64,000 nt of DNA. Origin: an uncultured bacterium. GTDB taxonomy: Bacteria; Planctomycetota; Phycisphaerae; Phycisphaerales; SM1A02. Both the position numbers and the translations under genes were made by a program. Below are positions 1 through 9,268 of this stretch, piece after piece. Below the pieces are notes generated by a model. It was not told the origin of the DNA and made no database searches. It saw nothing but the letters and a program-made list of their open reading frames with translations. Position 1 is the stretch's first letter. Every line of letters starts with the position of its first letter. Location: the NCBI GenBank assembly GCA_903898755.1, contig CAIUGT010000008.1, positions 17,313 through 81,312 of the forward strand, written 5' to 3'.

Positions 1-290
1 GCCACTTCAATGGTGATGGCCGACACGGTCAAGATGATCGTTCCAATTGGCTCGCCAAATTGCACCGCCAATGCCTCCGCTTGCAGCATGGCGCGGAAGG
101 CGCACGTTAAAATGCAAATTAAAATCCAGCCAGTCCAAAGCAAATTCGCGCCACCCGTCATGGGGCCCGCTGGCGACCAATGTGAAAGAGCAACCGCGCC
201 TGTTGCCAATCCAAGTAGCACGGGAATTTCTTGCATCCATACAGATTTTCTGGAAGGCAAGACTGCACTGTGTGATGAAGTGTTAGACAT
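1..290 (-). CDS. Ca2+/H+ antiporter, ChaA/CAX family (5' part, runs off the window)
   Basis: Reading the minus strand from the ATG at 290 gives about 96 residues open to the window edge. A hydrophilic N-terminus is followed by two hydrophobic segments and then the stretch FGEPIGTIILTVSAITIE. This matches the GEP-x-GT-x-x-LT-x(5)-IE motif at the start of the first cation-binding repeat of the ChaA/CAX Ca2+(Na+)/H+ exchangers. The family exports calcium or sodium across the inner membrane in exchange for protons. The gene is divergent from the asparaginase at 345, leaving about 54 bp for both promoters. Only the N-terminal quarter is visible, so the second repeat and substrate preference cannot be judged. 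Confidence 0.75.
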   Translation of the reverse strand, partial: MSNTSSHSAVLPSRKSVWMQEIPVLLGLATGAVALSHWSPAGPMTGGANLLWTGWILICILTCAFRAMLQAEALAVQFGEPIGTIILTVSAITIEV

Positions 291-344
291 GGAATCAATT
301 TACGCCCAAGTTGAAATAGCTGCCACACTCTAAACTTCAAAACA

Positions 345-1367
345 ATGAACGGAGAAACAACACGCAATGCGTTGGCGAATTCTTCCGATGGTTCCGTTGT
401 TGTTTCAACTTGGAACCACGGACTTTCCGCCAACATCAAGGCGCTGGAGGTTCTTCACGCGGGTGGCGACGCGCTGGACGCCGCCGAAGCCGGCGTGATG
501 GTCACTGAACGCGATTCGCTGGAACACAGCGTTGGCTTAAGCGGCTATCCAGATCGCGATGGAATTGTCACGCTTGACGCGGCCATCATGGATCATCAAG
601 GGAATGTGGGTTCGGTTGCGTTTGTGCGCGGCGTGACTCATCCAATTTCGCTGGCGCGCATGGTGATGCAGCGCACGCCGCATGTCATGTTGGTTGGCGA
701 AGGCGCCGAGCAATTTGCGCGTGAGCAGGGCGTGACATTTGCGCCTGAAACTCCGCTCCATCCCGACATGTTCACGGCGTGGCAACAATGGCTAAAAGAA
801 AAAAAGTACGCCCCGAAAATCAACCGCGAGAATGCATCAACCAATTCCGTGGTGGCGGGGCAACACGTGCCCACAATGAAGGGAAGTCATATCAATCACG
901 GCGGCGCGACTGGCAATACGCCCATTGGCGGTGAACACAATCACGACACCATTGGAATGTTGGTGCTTGACGCGCGGGGGCGTCTTGCGGCGTCGTGTAC
1001 CACAAGTGGCATGTCCTACAAAATGCATGGGCGTGTTGGTGATTCGCCCATTATTGGCGCCGGTCTTTTTGTCGATGGCGAAGTTGGCGCGGCGGTGTGC
1101 ACAGGCGTGGGCGAAATCGCCATGCGAACGGTCGCGTCTTTTTTGGTTGTGGAAAAAATGCGCGGTGGCGCCACGGCCCAGCAAGCGTGCGAAGAGGCCA
1201 TTGCGCGCATGATCAAAATCACTGGTGATCCAAAGCAAGTTCAAGTTGGCTTGCTGGCGTTGTCACTTGGCGGCAAGGTTGGCGCGTTCGCTATTCAGGA
1301 AGGATTCACGTACGCGCTTGGAAATAGCAGCGGCAATAAAATGCATGAAGCGTTGCATGCGCTTTGA
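345..1367 (+). CDS. N4-(beta-N-acetylglucosaminyl)-L-asparaginase / isoaspartyl peptidase-like Ntn hydrolase
   Basis: 340 residues, the usual length of the aspartylglucosaminidase/type 2 asparaginase family. These are made as an inactive precursor that cleaves itself in front of a threonine, which then becomes the nucleophile. Here the HDTIGM motif puts that threonine at about residue 202, after the glycine-rich GGATGNTPIGGEHN linker. The downstream DSPIIGAGLFVDGEVGA segment and GVGE motif also match the family. The substrate would be Asn-linked GlcNAc or beta-aspartyl peptides. No signal peptide is obvious, although family members in related bacteria can be exported. The gene stands alone and converges on the membrane protein ending at 1383. 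Confidence 0.85.
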   Translation: MNGETTRNALANSSDGSVVVSTWNHGLSANIKALEVLHAGGDALDAAEAGVMVTERDSLEHSVGLSGYPDRDGIVTLDAAIMDHQGNVGSVAFVRGVTHPISLARMVMQRTPHVMLVGEGAEQFAREQGVTFAPETPLHPDMFTAWQQWLKEKKYAPKINRENASTNSVVAGQHVPTMKGSHINHGGATGNTPIGGEHNHDTIGMLVLDARGRLAASCTTSGMSYKMHGRVGDSPIIGAGLFVDGEVGAAVCTGVGEIAMRTVASFLVVEKMRGGATAQQACEEAIARMIKITGDPKQVQVGLLALSLGGKVGAFAIQEGFTYALGNSSGNKMHEALHAL

Positions 1368-1382
1368 ATTGCAAGTTCTAGG

Positions 1383-3098
1383 TTATTGCGCTGCTTCGAA
1401 CAAATTAAAATAAGTTCCTTCGTACACCAGTTTTGCGTTCTCTGGCATGTCGAGTTGTTCGTCGGGTCTGCCACGGCGATCGCCCTTGATTTTTTGAAGT
1501 ATGAAGACGCGCGAGTATTTGGTGGTCGCGTCATCAGGCACTTTTCCCATGCGTACTGGCGTATGGAGCACATGTCCGGCCCACCACTGAACTCCGTGCG
1601 CCGCCACAACCAATGTGGTTTGGGGCGATGCAATTTGAGCGCGCATGTCAAACAATTCCTGCAGTTCAACTTGGCTTAGAACCGGTCCCGGCGTGGAGGT
1701 TCCCGTGATGGAGTGAATAGCTCCGTAACTCACGCTTACCGCAATCAGCCACGCAATGATGGTGCGATAGAAAGTTTGTGAGGGCGGCCAAAGTGCGCCA
1801 GCAAAACGGAGTGGTTGTGTTGTCATAACTCTTGCAAGCAAAAATGTGAAGACAATTCCAACTGGCACCGACGCCATCAAGTTGAGGCGCTGCGCATATT
1901 CAGGATTAAGCAGGGGAAAGACTAGAAAAATACAGAGCGTGCTCAAACCCAACACGGTGGCTCGGTCGGCGATTGTTTCTTTGCGCCATCGCAAGGCCAG
2001 CACCAAGATTGCGCAGAGTCCTACACCAATACCAATAAAAGTTCCATGTGAACCGCGTCCACCTGGACCACCCATCCTTGGTGGTCCTCCCATTCCTAGT
2101 GGGCCACCGCGCGGACCACGCCGCATAAAATCTGGTTCATCCATGCGGCGATGTGGTGGTTCATCATCTCGCCCAGTCATGTCGCGGCCACGCTGACCTT
2201 GATCATCATCGGGACGTCCATGATCATCTAGTCTGCCCATCGCATCGGGACCACCTGGCCTATGCATTTCATTTCCGGCACCAAAAATTTTCTGCGGAGC
2301 AGTGAACAAATCTGCAGCGCGACTGGGGCTGACAGCGTAAAGCAGCGTCAGCGAAATTGCGCCCACGATGACAGCCGCAAACGCGCTGAAGAGCAGCGTT
2401 CGTTTTGATGCGCCACTAATGACAAACCAAATCACAATGATTGCCAAGGCGCCAAGCACTGCGCATCCAAATGATCCGCCATGCGTGAGCGCGGTGAATG
2501 ACAATGCAGCCGCTGCCATAACACACCAGCGTGCAACAATGACACGCGGCAATTTTGTTTCCGCCGCGTTGATTGCGCTCCAGAGCGCCCACCAACTGAG
2601 CGCTGCCCAAACTAGTCCAAGCGAATTTTTCTCAAAATCACTCACCATACGAATGACTGGCGCGCTCAACACCGCAAGCACGGCGCCAGCCATGACAATG
2701 GGAATACCGCGGCGCGCGCCGCCGCACCATGTGAATCCAAATAGGAATATAAACAGAGCTACCCACGGTTCCGTGACGCAGTCCACCACTTGTGACGCGA
2801 CTAAATACGCTTGGTCGCTTTGCATGCCGACGACAATAAATATTTTCGCAAGCAGTCCGTCCAGTACAAAGATCAACGGTGCGTCTTGATACAGAAGTCG
2901 ACCTTGGTTGAAGAGCCACCATGATTGCATGGGGTAATAGGCGGCGTCCATGGCAGGCGGAATCGACCCGCGAAATTGAATCCACGCACGCACCGCGATG
3001 GCCGCGAAAAATACCACCGCAAATGCCGCAAACCACAATCGCAAATTCTTTTGAGGCAACTGTTGTAATGGGGGCAAGGATGTTTTTGAATCATTCAT
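1383..3098 (-). CDS. multi-spanning membrane protein, GT39/GT-C-like, with a disordered Gly/Arg/Pro/Asp-rich loop
   Basis: About 571 residues from the ATG at 3098; an in-frame TTG lies nine bases upstream. There are roughly ten hydrophobic segments. After the first comes a periplasmic loop with an acidic residue followed by Tyr-Tyr (AMDAAYYPMQSWW) and NQGRLLYQD, the arrangement seen in GT39/PMT-type GT-C glycosyltransferases. About 75 residues in the middle (near nt 2060-2290) are a low-complexity run of Gly, Pro, Arg, Asp and Met between transmembrane segments. A soluble C-terminal part follows (to about residue 570). A role in polyprenyl-linked sugar transfer is inferred from fold only. It is divergent from the next gene, which is also a GT-C-like membrane protein. 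Confidence 0.55.
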   Translation of the reverse strand: MNDSKTSLPPLQQLPQKNLRLWFAAFAVVFFAAIAVRAWIQFRGSIPPAMDAAYYPMQSWWLFNQGRLLYQDAPLIFVLDGLLAKIFIVVGMQSDQAYLVASQVVDCVTEPWVALFIFLFGFTWCGGARRGIPIVMAGAVLAVLSAPVIRMVSDFEKNSLGLVWAALSWWALWSAINAAETKLPRVIVARWCVMAAAALSFTALTHGGSFGCAVLGALAIIVIWFVISGASKRTLLFSAFAAVIVGAISLTLLYAVSPSRAADLFTAPQKIFGAGNEMHRPGGPDAMGRLDDHGRPDDDQGQRGRDMTGRDDEPPHRRMDEPDFMRRGPRGGPLGMGGPPRMGGPGGRGSHGTFIGIGVGLCAILVLALRWRKETIADRATVLGLSTLCIFLVFPLLNPEYAQRLNLMASVPVGIVFTFLLARVMTTQPLRFAGALWPPSQTFYRTIIAWLIAVSVSYGAIHSITGTSTPGPVLSQVELQELFDMRAQIASPQTTLVVAAHGVQWWAGHVLHTPVRMGKVPDDATTKYSRVFILQKIKGDRRGRPDEQLDMPENAKLVYEGTYFNLFEAAQ

Positions 3099-3114
3099 AG
3101 AACACAAACCAATC

Positions 3115-4749
3115 TTGATTACACTTCATATCAACGTGAGTCGAATTTCAACTACTTTTCAAAGCGTAACGCCAACCGATACCGGTGCGCACCACGCTGG
3201 CGTCAACAATCCCGTCACAAACACGGCCGAAAAAATCGCTTGGCTCATCGCGGCAATTCTGTTCACCTGGTTGTTGCTATTTCCGCTTATTGGGGGACTA
3301 GTTGTAGCCAATGACGACCTGAAATTTTTGCGCGGAGAACTGAATGTGGGCTCACTCGCGGACAATATTCGATGGAGTTGGCTGCACACAAATAGTTTTC
3401 GTCCGCTTGAAAATATCGTTGCTTACTTTTGCAACGAGCAAACATTGGCATGTTGGCCCGTGGTGCCTTTGCAATTGAGCGGCTTGACATTGATCGCATT
3501 TGGAGTTGTCGCGCTGGTTCGGCGTGTGTTACCAAGCGCGCCCATTGCCGCGCCGCTCATTTTGATCTGGATTTTTCTGTCGCCCAGCACCATGACCACG
3601 CTGTGGCAAATGGATACATGTTCGCAAACATGGGGCGCGGCGCTGGGATTGTGGTGCGGCATTCTGTGCTGGGATATTTTCATGGCGGCACGCGCAGGGG
3701 CTTCAGCATGGACAAAAATGCTCACGCTGTTTGTGCTGGCCGCGATTGGCATGAACATTAAAGAAACTTTTTTCGGCTGGAGCGCGTCGATTGGATGCGG
3801 TTTGATTCTTGCCATCATTCTCGGATGGAAACACAATCCTCGCGCCTCATTGCGCGCCGCAGTGGCGCTTATCCCCATCGCTTTGATTCCACTGATTTAC
3901 TTGGTGATTCGCTACAAATTTGGTGGCCTTGGCGGCGTTCAATCATTGGAGGACAATCCAGAGGGACGCTACCAAGTTGGGTTGGGTGAAAATCTTGTGA
4001 ACAACATCATGATGTCCGCGTTTGGAATGTTCGCAAATGGTCCGCTTCATCTTTTCAACAATGATGCCGCCATGTTGCCATTGCGCGCGCTTCCAGTTCT
4101 CAGCGGATTGGCCGCTGGCGCAATGATGATCGCTGCGGGCGCGCTGCGAGTGTTGCACAAAAAAACACCATGCAATATTTCGCTCCCTGTGGTTCTGCTT
4201 GCCGCGGCGGTGTGCATGTTCAGCATTGTGGTGACGCTTCCCATGGGTTCGGTTTCCGACCTCTACGGATTTGGTCCCAACATTGGCTCTGGTCTTTTGG
4301 TTGTCACATCGACCTTGATGCTGTGGAATGCAATCGACGAAAATGATCGCTTCATCGCGCGGGTCGTTGGTCTATGCGCAACACTGGTGCTTGCCGCGGT
4401 CGGTCTGTACGGCGTGGCCAGTCGCACGTATCAATTTTCATTGACTTGGTATTACACACGTGAACTCAATCGCATTGTTTTGACGCATCAAGCATCGCTG
4501 CCATCACAAAAGCCAGGCGAAGCACCCGCGTACATTTATTTTCCGGCGTCTTGCTATACCGGCCATATCTACGGACAAATCATGATCCGCCCGTTGCAAT
4601 CGCTCAGCATTCAATGGATGCAAGAATGGCTGAATAAAGCCGACCCAAAGCATCCACTGCGAATTGTGTTGCAGCAACAGTCTTCAATGCGACCTGGCAT
4701 TGATCTTGTTGTGGATTGCAGTCAGTTTCCAAAGCGGCAAGATTGGTAG
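3115..4749 (+). CDS. multi-spanning membrane protein, GT-C glycosyltransferase-like
   Basis: Up to 544 residues with about eleven hydrophobic segments. The first extracytoplasmic loop carries an Asp-Asp pair (ANDDLKFLRGELN) and then SFRPLENI. GT-C enzymes place their catalytic acidic residues in this first loop. A second loop contains QMDTCSQTWG. The start is uncertain: TTG at 3115 is the longest option and GTG at 3136 is an alternative, and neither has a good ribosome binding site. The gene is divergent from the other GT-C-like gene, with only tens of bases between them, so they probably share a regulatory region. The donor would be a lipid-linked sugar if this reading is right; no family name can be given with certainty. 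Confidence 0.5.
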   Translation: MITLHINVSRISTTFQSVTPTDTGAHHAGVNNPVTNTAEKIAWLIAAILFTWLLLFPLIGGLVVANDDLKFLRGELNVGSLADNIRWSWLHTNSFRPLENIVAYFCNEQTLACWPVVPLQLSGLTLIAFGVVALVRRVLPSAPIAAPLILIWIFLSPSTMTTLWQMDTCSQTWGAALGLWCGILCWDIFMAARAGASAWTKMLTLFVLAAIGMNIKETFFGWSASIGCGLILAIILGWKHNPRASLRAAVALIPIALIPLIYLVIRYKFGGLGGVQSLEDNPEGRYQVGLGENLVNNIMMSAFGMFANGPLHLFNNDAAMLPLRALPVLSGLAAGAMMIAAGALRVLHKKTPCNISLPVVLLAAAVCMFSIVVTLPMGSVSDLYGFGPNIGSGLLVVTSTLMLWNAIDENDRFIARVVGLCATLVLAAVGLYGVASRTYQFSLTWYYTRELNRIVLTHQASLPSQKPGEAPAYIYFPASCYTGHIYGQIMIRPLQSLSIQWMQEWLNKADPKHPLRIVLQQQSSMRPGIDLVVDCSQFPKRQDW

Positions 4750-4895
4750 AACTCTTTTTTTCATGATGTCGACATGTTGGAGCTGTTTCAATTCGCAGAG
4801 TTGAAATGTACGAGCTTGGGCCGCCAACGAAATATGCAAGCACATTTGTATAGCGACAAAGGTCCACAAAGAACTTTCCAGATTCAATGTGTGAT

Positions 4896-5933
4896 TTAAG
4901 AAGCGTTCGAAACAGAGGGTTTCTTAGAGGCTTTCTTCGCTTCTTCAACACGCACTTCGCGCCGTGGAACAATATCCTTCACAATTCCAACAGCCTTGAG
5001 CGCGCGGACTTCCCAATACGTCACATCAAGTTCCCACCATTTGTGCTGCACAGAGCAACATGACGGATCATGATGATGATTGTTGTGCCAGCCTTCACCA
5101 GCGGCCACCAGCGCAACCAACCAATTGTTGCGGCTGTTCTCATCGGTGTCGTGATTCTTGTAGCCAAACAAGTGCGTCAAACTATTCACGCTCCACGTGA
5201 TGTGCCACACCAAGACGGTGCGAACAAACACGCCCCACACCACCATGCCGGCGGCGAAATACAGCGCGCTGTTCCAATCCAGCCAGATGCTGCCAATAGC
5301 AAGCGGCGCGGCGAAGAACACCACGCACTGCGCAACATAAAACCACAATGGACTCGTTGGATTCTTTTCCAACCACATGTAGAACGGATCTTGCAAGATA
5401 TCTTTGGCGTAGCGCTCGTAATTGCTCCACTGATGCAACTCGCGGTTATGCAAAAACAACCATCCCATGTGGCCCCAAAGAAAAGTGACAAGCGGAGAGT
5501 GCGGATCCTCATGTTCGTCGCTGTGCACGTGGTGCTTGCGATGAGTTGAAACCCAACGGGCCGGCGAATCTTCCAAGCAGCAGAGTGCAAGCACAACAAG
5601 CGTGTATTCAAACCAACGCGGTACGGCGAAACTTCGGTGCGTGAGCAGTCGGTGATAGCCCATGGTGATGGCTTGGCCAAAAACATGAATGCCCGCTATG
5701 CACACGGCGAGCGCGGTCCAGGAAAATAAACTTGGCATCACCGCCAGAAATGCGGCGGCGTGCACCACAACCAGCGGCACAAAATATCTCAGCATGACCA
5801 AGGTTGGTCGCGTGGAACTTGGTCGAAGTAGCGGAGAGTTGGAGGCGAGTTGGGTGATGTGTGGTCCGATGAGTCGCAAAGCTCTGTTTAGGAAAAATGA
5901 CAATCCCCAGATGCAATGAGCATAGCTAGTCAT
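4896..5933 (-). CDS. acyl-CoA/acyl-lipid delta-9-type fatty acid desaturase
   Basis: 345 residues from the ATG at 5933; an upstream in-frame TTG at 5963 is less likely. It is a membrane di-iron desaturase that puts a cis double bond into a saturated acyl chain. All three histidine boxes of the stearoyl-CoA desaturase class are present: HRLLTH, HRKHH and HNNHH. They lie between two pairs of transmembrane segments, with the expected GEGWHNNHHH context for the third box. The C-terminus is a charged, lysine-rich tail (EEAKKASKKPS). It probably adjusts membrane fluidity. The gene is isolated: 146 bp separate it from the convergent gene ending at 4749. Confidence 0.9.
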   Translation of the reverse strand: MTSYAHCIWGLSFFLNRALRLIGPHITQLASNSPLLRPSSTRPTLVMLRYFVPLVVVHAAAFLAVMPSLFSWTALAVCIAGIHVFGQAITMGYHRLLTHRSFAVPRWFEYTLVVLALCCLEDSPARWVSTHRKHHVHSDEHEDPHSPLVTFLWGHMGWLFLHNRELHQWSNYERYAKDILQDPFYMWLEKNPTSPLWFYVAQCVVFFAAPLAIGSIWLDWNSALYFAAGMVVWGVFVRTVLVWHITWSVNSLTHLFGYKNHDTDENSRNNWLVALVAAGEGWHNNHHHDPSCCSVQHKWWELDVTYWEVRALKAVGIVKDIVPRREVRVEEAKKASKKPSVSNAS

Positions 5934-6150
5934 GGTGACTTTATCACTATGAATATCGAACAATTTAGATTTTTTCTAATACTGAGGAGTGAAATTCTTT
6001 GTTGGAGGCGCGTGAGGAAGGGGGGTTAGAACTTTGAAAGCTTGTTTCTGAAGCGGCATGTAGAAATATGTGATGTTGCACCCCCCATGATCTTCATCTG
6101 ATAGTTTCATAATTGATCATTGAGATCGTTCCAAGGGCTTGCTGAAGAGA

Positions 6151-6918
6151 ATGAACCAGAACACTTCAATCAATCTTGCGCTTGTGGTGACAACACACAA
6201 CAGCATTCGGACTATTTCGCGTTGTTTGGAAAGCGTGCGCGGGTTGGCCAACACAATGTATGTGGTTGACAGCGGCAGCACGGACGGCACCGTTGAGTTG
6301 TGTAAACAACTTGGCGCCGAAGTTGTGCATCAGCCTTGGCAGGGATTTGCAAAGCAGAAAGAATTCGCAATCGCGCTGGCTAAAACGCAGGAGTGGGTAT
6401 TGTTGCTGGACAGCGACGAAAGTCTGGAGCCAAGTTTGCAGCAGGGGCTGCGGCAGGCCATCAGAAATGCCGCGCCCGACACTCGCGCCATTGAGATCAA
6501 CAGAAAAATGTGGTACGTGGGCGGCTGGATCAACCATGTTGGATTTCCAGATTGGGTTGTGCGATGCGGGCGCCAAGGTGCGCTGCGAATGGTTCACAAG
6601 CCGGTACATGAACGCTTGGAGGCTGACGGACCGACTATTCGCGCCGCAGGGATTTGCCGCCATGATTCTTGGGATGGAATTTGCGACGCGTTGGAGCGGG
6701 GCGCGAAATACGCCCGGCTTTCTGCTGAAGTACGCAAGCCAAAACAATTTCCGTTGCTCTACAGTTTCTTCAGTGTTCTGGCACTGATTTTCAAATACGG
6801 CATTGTGCGGCGCGGATTTTTAGATGGTTGGCGCGGCACCGTGGCGATTATTTCCTATTCCATCGGAAAGTTTGCAAACACGATGGCCGCATTCGAACGC
6901 ACTAAGAGAGATGGCTGA
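6151..6918 (+). CDS. GT2 family glycosyltransferase (WaaE/KdtX-like, lipid A core or lipid-linked sugar transferase)
   Basis: 255 residues from the ATG at 6151 (an in-frame TTG lies 12 bases upstream). The GT-A fold is clear: LALVVTTHNS at the N-terminus, VVDSGSTDGT around residue 40, and LLLDSDE around residue 86, which supplies the metal-binding DxD-type motif. The Trp-rich middle (MWYVGGWINH) and the amphipathic C-terminal helix resemble the WaaE/KdtX subgroup that adds glucose to LPS inner core. It overlaps the O-antigen ligase gene by 8 bp, so the two are co-translated. This fits a role in building or capping the surface polysaccharide. Confidence 0.85.
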   Translation: MNQNTSINLALVVTTHNSIRTISRCLESVRGLANTMYVVDSGSTDGTVELCKQLGAEVVHQPWQGFAKQKEFAIALAKTQEWVLLLDSDESLEPSLQQGLRQAIRNAAPDTRAIEINRKMWYVGGWINHVGFPDWVVRCGRQGALRMVHKPVHERLEADGPTIRAAGICRHDSWDGICDALERGAKYARLSAEVRKPKQFPLLYSFFSVLALIFKYGIVRRGFLDGWRGTVAIISYSIGKFANTMAAFERTKRDG

Positions 6919-8263
6919 AGTGGCAATATTGAGTAGCGATCAGCAGGCTGGTTGGTGTACTCGCCTCTTCGCCAAATTTGGCCTTGACCTGCGACTTTTT
7001 TATATTGCGGTTCCGCGCGCAAAAGGCGATCTCATTGGTGAGCCAGCGCATCTTGTGGCGGCAATCGTTGCAATTGTGTGTGAGGCAATTTCAACAGCTT
7101 CAGCCAGTGTGGGCATAAACATACTTGTACTTGCCACACTGCTGCGCGCGCTCGCTCTTCTTCCATCCTGGAAACAAATGTTGGGTCAAACATGGATTAA
7201 ATTGCTCTTGATATGGATCGCATGGATGGCTCTTTCCATTGCATGGTCGCCAGATATGCCAAGGGGATTTGACCGCTTGGGACATCTTAAGTTTTTCATT
7301 TGGATCCCCATGTTGTGGCCCCTGTATAAACAATGGCGTTGGTTGTTCGCCGCATTCTTGCTTTCAGCATTTGTAGTGCAATGCATTCAATTGGCGGGTG
7401 CGTTTGGCGCCACGCACCAAATGCAAACGCTTCAAGCAGGCATGCGACATCCAACTATGGTTGGTTTATGGAATGCAATGGCGCTCAGTTGTTGGTTGTT
7501 TCTGGCTGTTTCTGTTGGTTGGCAAGCTATGGCGCTTTGCATTCCAGTGGCCGTGTTTTCCGCGGTTGGATTTGTGTGGGCAGGTCAGCGCGCGGCTCTG
7601 TGGGGAATTTTAATAGAGATCGTGATCGCAAATATTGTGTTGGTGTTCGCGGTTCGCGGCTGGATGCGTCGAACGTGCCTGCGCGTTGTATTGGGTTTGA
7701 TTGTGATTGGAGGTGTTTATTTCTTTATTGGAGAAAAGCTCACTGGCAAAGTGATGCAGCTGTACAACGAAACGACTCAATCATTGACGAGCGGAACTAA
7801 AGCGGTCAAAGGCAGTCCCGAATCCAAAGTTACTTTTGAATGTCGGATTGCGATGTGGGAAATGTCAATGATTGCTTGGCGCAAGCACCCAATCATTGGA
7901 GTTGGGTATGGTGGCTATCAAATCGCTACCGATCCCATCAAGGACGTTGTGTATCCAGCCATAGATATTCATGGATTTGAAACACCCCATTCAACCTATG
8001 TCATGATCTTGACAGAAAATGGAATTGTGGGGTTGGCACTTTATCTTGGTTTTGCTGCGGCTTTTTTTGTTCGCGCATTCCGCGTTGTTCAAGTTCATCC
8101 CATTCGCATTGGTGTGTTTGGAGGCGCCGTGATTTGGTTCGCTGCCGCAGCCGCTGACACCTATCACATGCGCGGCGTATTTTTAAGCATAGGTGTGATC
8201 ATGATGGCATTGGCTGCGATGCCGGTTGATAGTTCTGCTGAGTCAGTTGATACAGCGCATTGA
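6911..8263 (+). CDS. O-antigen ligase / polymerase family protein (Wzy_C domain)
   Basis: About 450 residues with some eleven transmembrane segments. I chose the ATG at 6911 because an AAGAGAG ribosome binding site precedes it and the reading overlaps the upstream glycosyltransferase stop by only 8 bp. The large periplasmic loop near residues 295-340 carries the Wzy_C signature: RIAMWEMSMIAW, then KHPIIGVGYGGY. WaaL enzymes move undecaprenyl-linked glycan to lipid A core, and Wzy enzymes polymerise repeat units. The sequence alone does not separate the two. Its place in a locus with several glycosyltransferases fits either role. Confidence 0.8.
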   Translation: MAEVAILSSDQQAGWCTRLFAKFGLDLRLFYIAVPRAKGDLIGEPAHLVAAIVAIVCEAISTASASVGINILVLATLLRALALLPSWKQMLGQTWIKLLLIWIAWMALSIAWSPDMPRGFDRLGHLKFFIWIPMLWPLYKQWRWLFAAFLLSAFVVQCIQLAGAFGATHQMQTLQAGMRHPTMVGLWNAMALSCWLFLAVSVGWQAMALCIPVAVFSAVGFVWAGQRAALWGILIEIVIANIVLVFAVRGWMRRTCLRVVLGLIVIGGVYFFIGEKLTGKVMQLYNETTQSLTSGTKAVKGSPESKVTFECRIAMWEMSMIAWRKHPIIGVGYGGYQIATDPIKDVVYPAIDIHGFETPHSTYVMILTENGIVGLALYLGFAAAFFVRAFRVVQVHPIRIGVFGGAVIWFAAAAADTYHMRGVFLSIGVIMMALAAMPVDSSAESVDTAH

Positions 8264-8299
8264 TTGAACAGCGTAATTTTTTCTCGCTATATTGATTCG

Positions 8300-9214
8300 G
8301 TGAATCAATTGGCAATTTTTTTATGTTCGTATCGACGGGATCTTGAGCGGGTACGACGACTTCACACGAGCATTGTCAAGTTTAATATCGATCAGTTGCC
8401 GGTCTATATCGCCGTTCCTAAGGCGGACTTAGCCGAGTTTCAACATGTGATTGCAGACCCATCGATCAATTGGTTGACCCAAGAGGATGTTTTCCAGGCG
8501 TGCCCAAGCGCGCGCATTGCGAAGTATGAAAATGTCCCCGGTGGTCAGATGCAGCAGGTTGTGAAATCCGAAGCATGGCGATTGGGAATTGGTGCAAACC
8601 TTCTAGTGATGGATTCCGACTGTAAATTCATTCGGCCATTTCAAGCCAGCGATTTTGTGACTTCGGATGGGACTCCATATTCCGTGGTGTGTGATACGGA
8701 CACAATTCGCGAACTCGCCGCTCGACTTCGAAAGCCCAAAATTTGGTCGGATTGGCTTGAAACGAGCGATCGGACGCGGGACTACTTTGGCAATACCAGC
8801 GATGTGCGACATGCATTTGACGGGGCTCCATTTATTTGGAGTGCGCAGGTTTGGTCGGATCTTGCTGCATTACGGTTGGAACCAGCGGGTCAGACTTTTC
8901 TCGATCTGGTGCGGAAACTTGGATCGGAGTTGACAATCTATGGTGAAGCCTTGATCGCTTTGAAAAGTATTCAAATCAAATTGCATGATCCATACTTCAG
9001 GCTATACCTCTATGAGGAAGATGCATGGAATGATCGGGCGCAAGGGGTAGATGAACCCATTTTGGCAAAGTCATACTTTGGTGTGATCAACCAATCGAAC
9101 TGGGAATATTGGACGGATCACCAGTCATATCGCAAGTCGCTTCCTTCTCGCGTAGCCAGAGCACTTCGACGCAATATCGCTTTCGTTCGTTGGCGTCTTC
9201 AATCCCGTGACTGA
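8300..9214 (+). CDS. DUF6492-like glycosyltransferase-fold protein
   Basis: About 304 residues from GTG 8300; TTG 8264, directly after the previous stop, would add 12. The protein opens with an LAIFLCSYRRD beta strand and has LLVMDSDCKF near residue 100, which is a DxD-type nucleotide-sugar/metal motif. The conserved NQSNWEYW stretch lies near the C-terminus. This pattern fits the DUF6492 group of small GT-A-like proteins found in polysaccharide loci. The acceptor is unknown. It follows the ligase gene in the same direction and is probably co-transcribed with it and with the next gene. Confidence 0.6.
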   Translation: MNQLAIFLCSYRRDLERVRRLHTSIVKFNIDQLPVYIAVPKADLAEFQHVIADPSINWLTQEDVFQACPSARIAKYENVPGGQMQQVVKSEAWRLGIGANLLVMDSDCKFIRPFQASDFVTSDGTPYSVVCDTDTIRELAARLRKPKIWSDWLETSDRTRDYFGNTSDVRHAFDGAPFIWSAQVWSDLAALRLEPAGQTFLDLVRKLGSELTIYGEALIALKSIQIKLHDPYFRLYLYEEDAWNDRAQGVDEPILAKSYFGVINQSNWEYWTDHQSYRKSLPSRVARALRRNIAFVRWRLQSRD

Positions 9215-9268
9215 ACATTGCCTTCTTTGAATTGCCAAGATTCTCTTTCAAGAAATTATTACAAACGT

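Noticed and set aside
2368..2889. A 173-codon plus-strand frame opposite the GT-C-like membrane protein
   Set aside because: It is antisense to a long hydrophobic protein, low in complexity, and lacks a start signal.
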